Source: an uncultured Pseudanabaenaceae cyanobacterium (GTDB taxonomy: Bacteria > Cyanobacteriota > Cyanobacteriia > PCC-9006 > JAAUQQ01). From it: a DNA stretch of 42,611 nucleotides. The position numbers were made by a program, and so were the translations under genes. Where the stretch lies: assembly GCA_937949725.1 (NCBI GenBank), contig CALECT010000037.1:1-42611 (forward strand), read 5' to 3'. Every line of letters starts with the position of its first letter. Position 1 is the first letter of the stretch. Of this stretch, positions 33,142 to 42,068 are shown in pieces. The notes under the pieces are model-generated. The model searched no databases. It was given only the letters and a program-made list of their open reading frames with translations, and was not told where the DNA came from.

Positions 33142-33529
33142 GGAAAAGAAGGATAAAGTTTGAGTGGGTCTTGTTGTTGCTCATACAGGTCAGACGACTG
33201 AGCATTGGAGATGATGAGGCAGAGCGCTTTTGTTAGGTTAGTTTTTAAGGCCTTGAAGGTTTCCGATTGGACAGGCTAAATCACTCTCGTCAACAGCCAG
33301 GATAGAGACGTGAAGTGCCCCATTCATCTGGCTTCTATCCTAACGTTTCTCTGCTTGTAGGCCGACTTCTCATGGCTTGTTCTGCTTCAGCGACTGACAG
33401 AATTTGGCGGACTTATGGCTGGCAGGATTGCGCTTTCGCTTGTCTGTGCGAGGTCTGCTGCCTGTAAGCGCATAAAACGCCTGAATTCATTAGTACGTTT
33501 GCTAAACTTTGATATACTATCTGAGCCCT
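33142..33529 (+). other. Intergenic region with two mutually exclusive stems
   Basis: 388 bp with no supported gene; it must contain the promoters of the DUF3493 gene (-) and the tRNA (+). AGCCAG (33295-33300) can pair with CTGGCT (33328-33333), or the overlapping AGGATAGA (33299-33306) with TCTATCCT (33334-33341). TATACT at 33513-33518 is a likely -10 box for the tRNA; its -35 is poor. Confidence 0.4.
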
Positions 33530-33601
33530 GCCGGTGTAGCTCAGGGGTAGAGCACCTAACTCGTAATTAGGGGGTCGTGCGTTCAAATCGCATCACCGGC
33601 T
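33530..33601 (+). tRNA. tRNA-Thr (anticodon CGT)
   Basis: A complete 72-nt cloverleaf. Acceptor GCCGGTG pairs with CACCGGC; D arm GCTC/GAGC; anticodon stem CCTAA/TTAGG around loop CTCGTAA, giving anticodon CGT for codon ACG; T arm GTGCG/CGCAT with loop TTCAAAT. The discriminator is T and CCA is not encoded. TATACT lies 12 bp upstream as a -10 element, and a terminator hairpin follows at 33619. Confidence 0.96.
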
Positions 33602-33618
33602 TTTGGATCATAATTTTG

Positions 33619-33648
33619 GCTCTCAGACTGGTCAGTTTGAGAGCTTTT
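33619..33648 (+). terminator. Terminator for tRNA-Thr, overlapping the end of eda
   Basis: GCTCTCA / TGAGAGC enclosing ACTG / CAGT, followed by TTTT. The convergent aldolase gene ends at 33632, so the right half of this stem doubles as the last codons of that gene. Confidence 0.75.
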
Positions 33649-34300
33649 GAATGCTTTTAACCACAGCGGCGGCTTGCTGCTCGATGTGGCTCCAATCTCC
33701 TCTGGCGATTGCTGCTTTTGGGAAAAGGCTTCCCCCTAGACCAATTGCCATGGCTCCGGCTTCTAAGAGTGGAGCTGCATCCCCTATGGCAATGCCTCCC
33801 GTTGGAATCAGGGAGATCTTGGCTAGGGGCGCGCGCAAGTTTTTCAGATAGCTGGCTCCTCCCATTGCGGTTATTGGAAATACTTTTACAGCAGGGGCTC
33901 CAGCTTCCCAAGCCTGCCAGATTTCATTGGGGGTGAGGCTGCCGGTTACAAGGGGAAAGGAGCTGGCGATCGCTTGCTTCAGCAAAGGCCTATCCATCAC
34001 TGGACTAAAGCCAAATGCAGCCTCAATGGCAATGGCTTGGCTCAGTTGAGCTTGGGTCACAACAGTGCCTAAACCCACCCAGCAATGAGGCCAGGCTTTT
34101 TTGAGATGTTGGACCAGCTCGAAAGGGCGAACGCTGTCGCAGGTGACCTCAAGGTGGCGAAAGCCTGCCCTAGCTACCGCTGCTGCCATTTGCTCCCCTT
34201 GGGCCAGACTGGGGGCGCGGATAACGGCGATGAGGCGATCGCGGCGGAGGTCGTTGAGCCAGGGAATATTCCGTTCTGGCTCGGTCGAGACTGCGGTCAT
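33632..34300 (-). CDS. eda: KDPG / 4-hydroxy-2-oxoglutarate aldolase
   Basis: About 222 residues from ATG 34300; a GTG at 34315 is in frame but lies in the T run of the ftsH terminator. The enzyme splits 2-keto-3-deoxy-6-phosphogluconate into pyruvate and glyceraldehyde 3-phosphate (Entner-Doudoroff route) and related substrates. LIAVIRAPSLAQG opens the barrel, HLEVTCDS holds the catalytic Glu (Glu51), GLGTVVTQAQ follows, and APAVKVFPITAMGG carries the Schiff-base Lys139; LIPTGGIAIGDA binds phosphate. No Shine-Dalgarno is visible, and the start is 16 nt past the terminator T run of the upstream gene. It is either expressed by readthrough or from an unseen promoter. Confidence 0.9.
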   Translation of the reverse strand: MTAVSTEPERNIPWLNDLRRDRLIAVIRAPSLAQGEQMAAAVARAGFRHLEVTCDSVRPFELVQHLKKAWPHCWVGLGTVVTQAQLSQAIAIEAAFGFSPVMDRPLLKQAIASSFPLVTGSLTPNEIWQAWEAGAPAVKVFPITAMGGASYLKNLRAPLAKISLIPTGGIAIGDAAPLLEAGAMAIGLGGSLFPKAAIARGDWSHIEQQAAAVVKSIQKLSN

Positions 34301-34315
34301 AGAATCTGTAATCAC

Positions 34316-34347
34316 AAAAAAAGAGGCGGCTCCTTGGAGCCGCCTCT
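34316..34347 (-). terminator. Intrinsic terminator after ftsH
   Basis: On the minus strand AGAGGCGGCTCC, a 2-nt loop, GGAGCCGCCTCT and seven T: a perfect 12-bp stem. It sits between ftsH and the closely following aldolase gene. Confidence 0.93.
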
Positions 34348-34434
34348 AGTGTATTGAAAGCGGTGGGGTCAGACGTTCAAATGTTGTGACTGGAAGCGAA
34401 AGCCAAAATGGTTTAGTCCCCAGTCAAAACCTTC

Positions 34435-36285
34435 CTAAGCAATGGCCGCCATCTTCAGCTCGCTGGTGTTGAGCAGCAGTTGAAGCTCCTCAGCATCAAC
34501 GGTCTCTTTCTCGATCAGCATGTCAGCCAGCTTGTCGAGGATGTGACGGTTGCTTACAAGGACGTCCTTGGCGCGGTCATAAGCCTGGTCCACCAAGGTA
34601 CGAACCTCTTCGTCAATGACGGAAGCAGTCTCTTCGGAGAAGTCACGCTCGGAAGAAATGTCGCGGCCGAGGAACATGTTGCCCCCCTGCTGGCGACCCA
34701 AGGCCACAGGACCCAGGCGCTCACTCATACCAAAGCGGGTAATCATCTGGCGGGCATCACGGGCAACCTGCTGAAGGTCGCTGGAAGCACCCGTGGTGAC
34801 TTCGTCTTCGCCGTAAATGATTTCCTCAGCGATGCGGCCACCCAGGGCGACTGCCATGCGGTTACGCAGGTAGGAGCGGGAGTAAAGGCCAGATTCCAGA
34901 CGATCTTCGCTAGGGGTGAACCAAGTCAAACCACCCGCACGACCGCGAGGAATGATGCTGATTTTCTGAACGGCATCGTAGTCAGGCATCAAGGCACCGA
35001 CGAGGGCATGACCCGCTTCGTGGTAAGCCACGAGTTCTTTACGGCGCTCGCTCATGACGCGGTCTTTCTTCTCAGGACCGGCCATGACGCGATCAATTGC
35101 GTCATTGACTTCATCCATGGAGACTTCGGTCAAGCTACGACGAGCAGCCAAGATAGCTGCTTCGTTTAACAGGTTAGACAGGTCAGCACCGGTGAACCCA
35201 GGGGTACGACGGGCAATCTTGTCTAGGTCCACATCCTTAGAAATGGTCTTGCCACGGGCGTGGACATTGAGGATTTCCAGACGACCGCTGTAGTCGGGAC
35301 GATCCACAACCACCTGACGGTCAAAGCGACCGGGGCGGAGGAGAGCGGAGTCCAGTACATCGGGGCGGTTGGTGGCCGCAATCAATATGATGCCGGTGTT
35401 GCCCTCAAAACCGTCCATCTCGGTCAGCAACTGGTTGAGGGTTTGTTCTCGCTCATCGTTGCCGCCGCCGAGGCCTGCGCCACGCTGGCGACCCACTGCG
35501 TCAATCTCGTCGATGAAGACGATGCAAGGGGCGTTGGTTTTGGCTTGCTCGAACAGGTCGCGAACGCGGGAAGCACCCACACCCACAAACATTTCTACAA
35601 ACTCAGAACCGGAGATGGAGAAGAAGGGGACGCCTGCTTCGCCAGCGACTGCACGGGCCAGAAGGGTTTTACCAGTACCGGGAGGACCAACAAGGAGGAC
35701 ACCCTTCGGGATCTTTGCACCTACGGCGGTGAAGCGTTCGGCATTCTTGAGGAAGTCAACAACCTCGGTGAGCTCCAACTTAGCTTGGTCAATACCAGCT
35801 ACATCGCCAAAGGTCACTTGGGTCTGGGGCTCCATTTGCACCCTGGCTTTGGACTTACCAAAGTTCATGGCCTGGTTGCCGGGGCCGCCTTGGGCACGAC
35901 GTAGCAAGAAGAACAGACCAATCAGAAGCAAGAAGGGCAGGATGAAGCTGCCAGCTGTTCTGAAGAGAACGTTGTCAGTGCCACTGGGGCTAATGGCAAC
36001 ATCAACTTTCTTCTCACTGAGGAAGTTGTAAATCTGCTTGTCTTCAGGAGGCAGATTGACTTCATAGACGGTGCCATCTTCTGTTTTGACACGGGCCTGA
36101 GCCTGGTCCTGGACGATGGTGACTCCCCGGACGTTGTCAGAATTGACTTCGTTGATGAACTCGCTGTAACGCAGCGTTTTGGTTTGGTTACCTTGCTGAG
36201 ACCCATCAATAAATGAGGTCAATAGCGCAATCACAACCAGTACGAGCAGCGCATAAAGCCCTGCATTTCTCCACCGCTTTTTCAC
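34435..36285 (-). CDS. ftsH: ATP-dependent zinc metalloprotease FtsH
   Basis: A 616-residue membrane-bound AAA+ protease that removes damaged or misfolded membrane proteins. Two membrane segments (about 8-26 and 112-129) flank the extracytoplasmic domain. [17 protein letters not shown] (Walker A, 200-207), [16 protein letters not shown] (Walker B), an [19 protein letters not shown] second-region block, and [10 protein letters not shown] (zinc site HEAGH, 422-426) follow. The GTG start has GGGGAGA eight bases upstream. The N-terminus [13 protein letters not shown] resembles the cyanobacterial FtsH1/FtsH3 type rather than the thylakoid FtsH2 type; that subtype call is tentative. A strong terminator follows the gene. 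Confidence 0.95.
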   Translation of the reverse strand: MKKRWRNAGLYALLVLVVIALLTSFIDGSQQGNQTKTLRYSEFINEVNSDNVRGVTIVQDQAQARVKTEDGTVYEVNLPPEDKQIYNFLSEKKVDVAISPSGTDNVLFRTAGSFILPFLLLIGLFFLLRRAQGGPGNQAMNFGKSKARVQMEPQTQVTFGDVAGIDQAKLELTEVVDFLKNAERFTAVGAKIPKGVLLVGPPGTGKTLLARAVAGEAGVPFFSISGSEFVEMFVGVGASRVRDLFEQAKTNAPCIVFIDEIDAVGRQRGAGLGGGNDEREQTLNQLLTEMDGFEGNTGIILIAATNRPDVLDSALLRPGRFDRQVVVDRPDYSGRLEILNVHARGKTISKDVDLDKIARRTPGFTGADLSNLLNEAAILAARRSLTEVSMDEVNDAIDRVMAGPEKKDRVMSERRKELVAYHEAGHALVGALMPDYDAVQKISIIPRGRAGGLTWFTPSEDRLESGLYSRSYLRNRMAVALGGRIAEEIIYGEDEVTTGASSDLQQVARDARQMITRFGMSERLGPVALGRQQGGNMFLGRDISSERDFSEETASVIDEEVRTLVDQAYDRAKDVLVSNRHILDKLADMLIEKETVDAEELQLLLNTSELKMAAIA

Positions 36286-36408
36286 GGGCGTTGTCTCCCC
36301 TTGGATTGGTATCTGGGTGTTGCCATACCCAATTTAAATCTTATGTTCACTAATCTTAACGCAAATCCCAATTGCGCGCCGCTGGGTTTGTGAACCCTGG
36401 CGATAGAT

Positions 36409-38865
36409 TTATCCCACGGAGTAGGAGTAGCGGAAGGTTGCCCAGGCTTTTGTGTTCAGGGTGTAATGCTCATCTTGAGGCGGTAAGACGGGGGCGATGC
36501 CGTTGCTGGCAAGCTGCAAATCTTCTAATAAAGCCTGGGAGAGTTCAAAGGGGGTTCGGAGACGCTGGAGGCGTTGGGCTTCCACTAAGTCTTGCTTTTG
36601 GGCCGAGAGCAGGGCGTAGGCTTGGTCGAAGGGAGCCGCGATCGCCACAACATACAGACTCGTTAACCCTTTTTGGCTTTCCACCGGCCATTCCCCCTTC
36701 ACGCTGTGCCCTGGTTCGATGGGCTCATTAAAATTGTTGCCGCTGGTGATAGTGGCTTTGCTGCGGCTCAAACTGGGAGTCGGTTTGGTTTCACTGGTGT
36801 TGTCTGGCGTGGGGTTGAAGGGCATGAGCCATTGCCCCAGGCTATTGACCCCCAGAACCATGACGTAGATGGGGCGATTTCCTTGGTTTTTGAAGGTGTA
36901 GCGTACCTGATCCCCCGCTGCTAGCTGAGCAACTGGGATTGGCTGGACATCGTCACTGTGTCCCTGGGCAATGCGGAGGGCGATTTCTTCAGGCTTGCCA
37001 CCTTTGACGGAGCGTAGGGTTTCCCAGCGAACTTCTAGGGGGAGGTCAGAGCTGGCGGTGTTCTCTAGGAGTTGAAGTGCTTTTTCAGCGCGTAGCGTTT
37101 CTAAGTAGGGCTGGAGACGCTGAATCGATGTTTTGACAGCTTCGGCTGTCGCTCCAATTGTGGCAGGAAGGACCTGCTGGTTGAGGAGAAGCAGACCGTA
37201 TTTGGTTTCGGGTAAGACTGGGGCTGCTGGAGGAGTATCTGTTGTACTCGTGGAAGTAGAACCATCCGCACCCGTTAGGCCGCTGCTATCCAAGCTATCG
37301 GGGAGGCTGGCAATTAAGTTGTCTTTAGGGTCTGTGACGCGACCAAAGACATAATCGGTAGGGCTTTTGGACGAAGCGACGGAAACATTGGAAATTGAGG
37401 TGATGGCGCTCGTGGCATCGACCCGCTCTACCCGGTCAAAGTGATCGTCTAAGCCCACCTGAATAGAGAGCTCTCGGGGAATGATGCGAATTTGCTCTTG
37501 AATGGGCTGATTGGGAATGGCTTGCTCCGTGGGTTGAGAAACACTGGCTTGGCCGGAGATGGGAATTGCCGTTGTGGCGCCCATGGCAGACTCATTGATT
37601 GTCGATGCCGCTGTGGAGGTTGAAGCTGGCGGGTTGGTGACCGGAGACTGGCGCGTTGCAACGGCCTGAACGGTGGGGGAGATTAAGTCCTGTGAGCGTA
37701 AGGGAGATGCTTCTGCCACCATTCCATCTCGATCTTGAATGCGGAAATAGCTCGGTGAGAGACGCGCTTTACCAGGGACCCCTTCGTTGTCCAAACGGAC
37801 GACAGCCCCAGATTCACAGTAGGTCAATGCTTCGGCAGAGTAGCCCCCTAGCCAGAGATTCACGGAACCATCGCGTTTAACAGAGGTTACGGCTCCAGCA
37901 CTGCCATAGGGCAACTGTTCTTTAAGCCCCAGCTTGGCTAGGGTTCGGCCTTGAAGTTTGGCATTGGCGAGCTGGGGCTGTTGGTCCAGACCTAGGCTTT
38001 GCTGCAATCGAGCGGTGGTACCTTCGAGGGTATTGCCTAGGGTTTTGTTGGTACTGGATTGCCAGAGTTGCTGGGTTAGGCAATAGGTGAGTAGGCCCAC
38101 GGGACCCGCTTGACTTTCGAATTCCACGGCCACATCTCTGAGTTGGCTGGCCCGGAGGATTATTGCACTGTTTTCCTTGCTGCTGCCTTTGTCTTGGAGC
38201 GCTGTGATTCTTTGGGTTTCAAGTTCCCCATATAGGCTGTCGAAGGGGGCTGAGACTGGGCTAGGGCGCGATCGCGCTCTTAAAACCGTGGAATTGACGC
38301 TGAGACTGGGTAAGGCATAGCTGGTATCGAGAACAGCTAGGACGCGATCGCTGGGTAAGGCAGTCAATAGACTGACGAGACTTTCTTCAGGCCAGTCTGA
38401 TAATTCACCATCGCTATCGCAGCTGTCGTGGAGAACCAGCGTGCGCTGGGAGTTGCCCCCTTCACTCGTGCTAACGCTGCTGCCGTAACCACTGAAGTGA
38501 AACAGTGCAGTGTCATTGGGTCCCATTTGACCGAGGAGATGGTCAATGATCGCCCCTTGGACTTTACTGCGGGTGGCTTGGCGATTGCTCAGGGTGAGGA
38601 TATTGCTGGGTTCAAAACCAAAGCGGTGGATCAGTAGTTGCCGCTGTAGTTCTAGGTCATTGATACAGCCTCTTAGTTTGGGGCAGTCGGCAGCATCGCC
38701 ACCGTAATGATTGATGCCCACGAGGAGGGCCAATTTCTTCTCAGCCGGGGCGGCTAGGAGCTCGCTGGAGCGCTGGCTTGTCTGGGACCAGCTCGGGCCA
38801 CCCAATGCCCAACCTGCTAGGGTCACTGCTGATGCCTTGAGCAGCGATCGCCGCTTAAATCCCAT
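36409..38865 (-). CDS. Caspase-like (orthocaspase) protein, YS pseudo-enzyme type, with DUF4384
   Basis: An 818-residue protein. Residues 1-28 are a twin-arginine (Tat) signal (KRRSLLKAS, hydrophobic core). A p20 caspase-hemoglobinase domain follows: KLALLVGINHYG, then FHFSGYGSS where active enzymes have SGHG, and AVLDTSYALP where active enzymes have DxC. Thus the catalytic His is Tyr127 and the catalytic Cys is Ser182. Such His-Cys to Tyr-Ser variants are known among cyanobacterial orthocaspases and should lack protease activity. A long Ser/Thr/Pro-rich linker (~390-590) leads to a C-terminal DUF4384-type domain with GDQVRYTFKNQGNRPIYVMV. The protein is therefore folded in the cytoplasm, exported, and probably a binding or scaffold protein. 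Transcribed with its own start, 123 bp upstream of ftsH in the minus direction from it. Confidence 0.88.
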   Translation of the reverse strand: MGFKRRSLLKASAVTLAGWALGGPSWSQTSQRSSELLAAPAEKKLALLVGINHYGGDAADCPKLRGCINDLELQRQLLIHRFGFEPSNILTLSNRQATRSKVQGAIIDHLLGQMGPNDTALFHFSGYGSSVSTSEGGNSQRTLVLHDSCDSDGELSDWPEESLVSLLTALPSDRVLAVLDTSYALPSLSVNSTVLRARSRPSPVSAPFDSLYGELETQRITALQDKGSSKENSAIILRASQLRDVAVEFESQAGPVGLLTYCLTQQLWQSSTNKTLGNTLEGTTARLQQSLGLDQQPQLANAKLQGRTLAKLGLKEQLPYGSAGAVTSVKRDGSVNLWLGGYSAEALTYCESGAVVRLDNEGVPGKARLSPSYFRIQDRDGMVAEASPLRSQDLISPTVQAVATRQSPVTNPPASTSTAASTINESAMGATTAIPISGQASVSQPTEQAIPNQPIQEQIRIIPRELSIQVGLDDHFDRVERVDATSAITSISNVSVASSKSPTDYVFGRVTDPKDNLIASLPDSLDSSGLTGADGSTSTSTTDTPPAAPVLPETKYGLLLLNQQVLPATIGATAEAVKTSIQRLQPYLETLRAEKALQLLENTASSDLPLEVRWETLRSVKGGKPEEIALRIAQGHSDDVQPIPVAQLAAGDQVRYTFKNQGNRPIYVMVLGVNSLGQWLMPFNPTPDNTSETKPTPSLSRSKATITSGNNFNEPIEPGHSVKGEWPVESQKGLTSLYVVAIAAPFDQAYALLSAQKQDLVEAQRLQRLRTPFELSQALLEDLQLASNGIAPVLPPQDEHYTLNTKAWATFRYSYSVG

Positions 38866-39047
38866 GGAATATCCTAATGATGCTTCCCCGTTTCAATGCC
38901 CTTGGGGATGGTTCGTAGGGCTGGTCGTTTCGACCGCTTCCATCATACAAATTTAGGCTGGGTTCGACTGGGGTCAAACGCTACAGAACTGTAAATTTTT
39001 CCATCGTTCGTTTGTCCCAAGTTGGTCTGCGTTCGCTGTAGCCAATC

Positions 39048-39084
39048 AAAAAAGCCGAAGGCAAGCGCTGGCTTGTCTTCGGCT
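39048..39084 (-). terminator. Intrinsic terminator after sat
   Basis: A 14-bp stem with one G-U pair (AGCCGAAGGCAAGC / GCTTGTCTTCGGCT) and 4-nt loop, with six T on the minus strand. A second perfect hairpin (TGCGGACAT / ATGTCCGCA, 39096-39116) lies closer to the gene and lacks a T run, so it may protect the mRNA end. Confidence 0.88.
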
Positions 39085-39148
39085 GAATGCTTTTCTGCGG
39101 ACATGCCATGTCCGCAACGTTAGCTAGAGGCTAGAGGCCTCTGCTTGA

Positions 39149-40318
39149 TTATTTGTCGTGCATGGCGCGGGCGAGTTCTGCTGCCACCTTGGGGCGAGAG
39201 AACTCTGGGGGGGGCATTTCGCCAGCGCGCAGCAAGGCGCGAACCTTGGTGCCAGAGAGGTGGATACGTTCTTCGGCGGTACTGGGGCTGGTCTTGCTGG
39301 TGGCCATGCCTTCGGTGCGGGTGCAGTAGAAAGCATGCTCAAATTTCATGGGCGTAATGCCCATTTCACCCGGCTCAAACTGATCAAAGATCTTCTGAGC
39401 GTCGTAGGTGCCGTAGTAGTCGCCTACCCCCGCATGGTCACGACCGACGATGAAGTGGGTGCAACCATAGTTCTTGCGGATCAGCGCATGGAAGATCGCT
39501 TCCCGAGGACCGGCATAGCGCATGGCCGAAGGGTTGATGGCGAGGATTACTCGTTCCTTGGGGAAATAGTTTTCCATCATGATCTCGTAGCAGCGCATGC
39601 GCACATCTGCGGGGATGTCGTCGCTCTTGGTTGCGCCAACGAGGGGGTGAAGGAAGAGACCATCTACAGTCTCCAGCGCGCATTTAATGATGTATTCGTG
39701 GGCGCGGTGGATGGGGTTACGAGTCTGGAAACCAACCACGGTTTGCCAGCCACGCTCGCGGAACTGCTTGCGGGATTCCGCTGGGTCAATTTGGTAAGCG
39801 GGGAATAGGGGATGGCCATCGCGCTCTAGCAGCCACACGGGACCTGCGAGGTTAATGTCGCCTTGTTGGTAGACCACGGCTACGCCGGGATGCTTGTCTT
39901 CTTCTGTGCCGTAGACGTTCTTGGCTTCTTTTTTCTTGTCGTAGCTGTACTTCTCAGTCAGCTCCAAGATGCCAACGAAGCGACCCGTTTCATCATCCAA
40001 ACGCACCAGGCTACCTTCACTCAGGGGAGCCGCAATGTCTTCACTAACGGAGAGCGTGACGGGAACTGACCAAGGGAGACCGCTGGCGAGGCGCATGTCT
40101 GTGACGACGGGCTCATAGTCTGCTTTACCCATGAAGCCGACGATTGGGCTGAAGCCGCCAATGGCAATCATCACGAGGTCTGACATCGCTCGTTGGTCGA
40201 GCTGGACCCGAGGCAAACTGTCAGCCTGGGCGAGAAAGTCTTTCTTCTGGGCCTCGCTAGCGAGGCGATTAATTAGGGTGCCGCCGTGGGCCGCTATGCC
40301 GTCCTGTTGCTGAGTCAA
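39149..40318 (-). CDS. sat: Sulfate adenylyltransferase (ATP sulfurylase)
   Basis: A 389-residue enzyme that makes adenosine 5'-phosphosulfate from sulfate and ATP, the first step of sulfate assimilation. The active-site [15 protein letters not shown] and [17 protein letters not shown] motifs are complete, as is the N-terminal [13 protein letters not shown]. The start is an unusual TTG (40318), supported by AAGGGAG ten bases upstream and by alignment of the N-terminus with the family; no upstream ATG is available. The sequence lacks a C-terminal APS-kinase domain, so this is the single-function bacterial form. It ends in its own terminator. Confidence 0.95.
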   Translation of the reverse strand: MTQQQDGIAAHGGTLINRLASEAQKKDFLAQADSLPRVQLDQRAMSDLVMIAIGGFSPIVGFMGKADYEPVVTDMRLASGLPWSVPVTLSVSEDIAAPLSEGSLVRLDDETGRFVGILELTEKYSYDKKKEAKNVYGTEEDKHPGVAVVYQQGDINLAGPVWLLERDGHPLFPAYQIDPAESRKQFRERGWQTVVGFQTRNPIHRAHEYIIKCALETVDGLFLHPLVGATKSDDIPADVRMRCYEIMMENYFPKERVILAINPSAMRYAGPREAIFHALIRKNYGCTHFIVGRDHAGVGDYYGTYDAQKIFDQFEPGEMGITPMKFEHAFYCTRTEGMATSKTSPSTAEERIHLSGTKVRALLRAGEMPPPEFSRPKVAAELARAMHDK

Positions 40319-40392
40319 TGTTGTTTTACTCCCTTGTTGCGTCCAGTTTTTAATCCTAGCTTGAGGGGGGGCTTAACCAAAGTACACATAAG

Positions 40393-40419
40393 AAAAGAGC
40401 CCTCTCAATGAAAGGGCTC
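40393..40419 (-). terminator. Intrinsic terminator after psbO
   Basis: On the minus strand GAGCCCT / AGGGCTC with an inner 2-bp step, then TTTT. It ends the psbO transcript ~70 bp after the stop. Confidence 0.8.
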
Positions 40420-40490
40420 CCTTATACGTTTACAGACGCTGACGAGCTTGGGGCGATGCCCTGCTGTCTGATACGAAGTGCTGTCTGAAT

Positions 40491-41321
40491 TTAAGCCTCT
40501 TCAATCACACCGTAGAAAACGCCACGGATTTTCACATCCACAGGCTCTTTGCCGCCCATATCTGTATCAGAAGGCTGAACACATTCGAAGATGCCGGAGA
40601 TCTCGCCAGTCTCGTTGTCGACCTTGTCGACCAGCATGGACATATGACCGGTGCCGTTGACGTAGCGCTTTACGTTTTCCTTACGGATTTTCTCAGCATC
40701 TCCTGTGGAAGGAATTGCCACGGCGCTTTGATATCCAGTGGTGAGACCGCGACCTTTTGGATCCAAGAAGTTCGAGGTGCGGTAGGAAGGCACGCGATAG
40801 TCGCCTTCAAAATCCGTGGAAGTATTGATAGCGCTGACAGCTTCACCGGTGGTGGCTTTCAAGCCTTTGATGCTGAACAGGAAAGGGTATTCTTCGCCAG
40901 CAGGCATCAAAATTGTGTTGGCTTGGAAGTCCATTCCTTCTTTCTCGACGAAGGTCAAAGTACCGTCGCTATTGAATTCGAGGGGACCACGAACCTGGTC
41001 AATGGTTGAGGTGTAGCGCGTCAAACTCTTACCTTCTACGAAGGTCGCTTTAGCGCGCTTAGAGACTGGTTCCTGCTTGATGAAATACTCCAGGGGCTCA
41101 ACGCAAAGGGCAGTGAGTTCGTAGGAGGTTCCGTTCTCTAGGGGGATAGAACCACGGACCGTTTGATCGATCTGGGGGCAGCTATTGGCCAGACCCGTAT
41201 TGACGATGTCGTCGTAGGTGTAGTTTGCACCTCGGGCGGCTGCTTGGGCAGCATCGCTAAAGAGGGTTACTGCAAACAGACATAGGGCACAAATTGCCCC
41301 GATAAAAGCTCGAAACCGCAT
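40491..41321 (-). CDS. psbO: Photosystem II manganese-stabilizing protein PsbO
   Basis: About 276 residues from ATG 41321, which has GAGGT six bases upstream; the frame extends to 41354 but the shorter start gives a proper signal peptide (MRFRAFIGAICALCLFAVTL, cleavage after AQA near 27). PsbO is the 33-kDa extrinsic subunit that stabilises the Mn4CaO5 cluster on the lumenal side. YTYDDIVNTGLANSCPQID and ALCVEPLEYFIKQEPV hold the two Cys (48 and 73) of the conserved disulfide. GPLEFNSDGTLTFVEKEGMDFQ and the AVAIPSTGDAEK stretch are family blocks. Gene is single, flanked by a terminator and ~250 bp of upstream region. Confidence 0.97.
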   Translation of the reverse strand: MRFRAFIGAICALCLFAVTLFSDAAQAAARGANYTYDDIVNTGLANSCPQIDQTVRGSIPLENGTSYELTALCVEPLEYFIKQEPVSKRAKATFVEGKSLTRYTSTIDQVRGPLEFNSDGTLTFVEKEGMDFQANTILMPAGEEYPFLFSIKGLKATTGEAVSAINTSTDFEGDYRVPSYRTSNFLDPKGRGLTTGYQSAVAIPSTGDAEKIRKENVKRYVNGTGHMSMLVDKVDNETGEISGIFECVQPSDTDMGGKEPVDVKIRGVFYGVIEEA

Positions 41322-41580
41322 ATTAGACCTCAAAAGATCGCTTGTTGATATCAAACCCTGTCATGGCTATATGGGCGATCGCGCAGCAAACATGCGGTGA
41401 ATAAGCATTACCGCTTGCTGCTGCTCCACACCCGACCCAAGTTTGGGATGTAAATGATCTAATTCTCTATGATCACCGCACGTTTGAATCACTCTGTTGG
41501 AATTCTACCGAATGGTGAGATCCCTCTAAGATTTGGCCTTGAGTTACGATGGTTTCGCTTTAAACGTCGTGTGATCAGTA

Positions 41581-41898
41581 ATGCCCGAGGATACTGCCAG
41601 CCTCAGTCCAGAAATTCAGGCCATGGCCCAGTCCGTTCGAGACCTTGCCCAGGCCCACGATGGTGACGTGGAAGCCTTGCTGAGCCTGCTTCGACTGCTG
41701 GAACAACTGCATCGCGAAATTGAGGATGGGCCCTTTCGGCGGGCTTTGCCGACCAATCGTCAAGGTCTCTATAGCCTTCTCCAAGACATGGAGCGAGCGG
41801 GAGGATGGCCCTATATTCCCCGTTTGCGGCTCCGCTCGATTATGCATTGGATTGAGGAGCTCGAAGACCCTGATGATGAGCTTCTGGAGGAGGTTTAA
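41581..41898 (+). CDS. Small acidic protein of unknown function
   Basis: A 105-residue soluble protein from ATG 41581. It is largely helical by composition: ALLSLLRLLEQLHREIEDGPF, then LPTNRQGLYSLLQDMERAGGWP, then YIPRLRLRSIMHWIEELEDPD. I believe similar small proteins are conserved in cyanobacteria, but I know no function. The start is not preceded by a clear Shine-Dalgarno. It is divergent from psbO and convergent with the DUF1400 gene, with a strong shared terminator. Confidence 0.65.
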   Translation: MPEDTASLSPEIQAMAQSVRDLAQAHDGDVEALLSLLRLLEQLHREIEDGPFRRALPTNRQGLYSLLQDMERAGGWPYIPRLRLRSIMHWIEELEDPDDELLEEV

Positions 41899-41994
41899 GC
41901 AGACACTCTGAACGTTTGTTTCAAATTGTGAAGTTCTTCTCTCAGGTCACTGGTTTACCGCAACTTTCCATCGCCTATGAAGAAGCTTTCTCAT

Positions 41995-42051
41995 AAAGGG
42001 AAGAGAGCCCAGCTATAAATCAGATGACTCTAGCTGGGCTCTCTTCCCTTT
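41995..42051. terminator. Bidirectional terminator with a perfect 21-bp stem
   Basis: 41995-42015 and 42031-42051 are exact reverse complements with a 15-nt loop, lying between two convergent genes. Both outer ends are AAA/TTT. The stem is longer than the other terminators here. Confidence 0.85.
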
Positions 42052-42068
42052 GGTACTGCGAGCTGAGT

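Noticed and set aside
35260..36031. Two 214-220-codon open frames antisense to ftsH
   Set aside because: They lie wholly within the conserved FtsH coding region and show no ribosome binding site or family motif.
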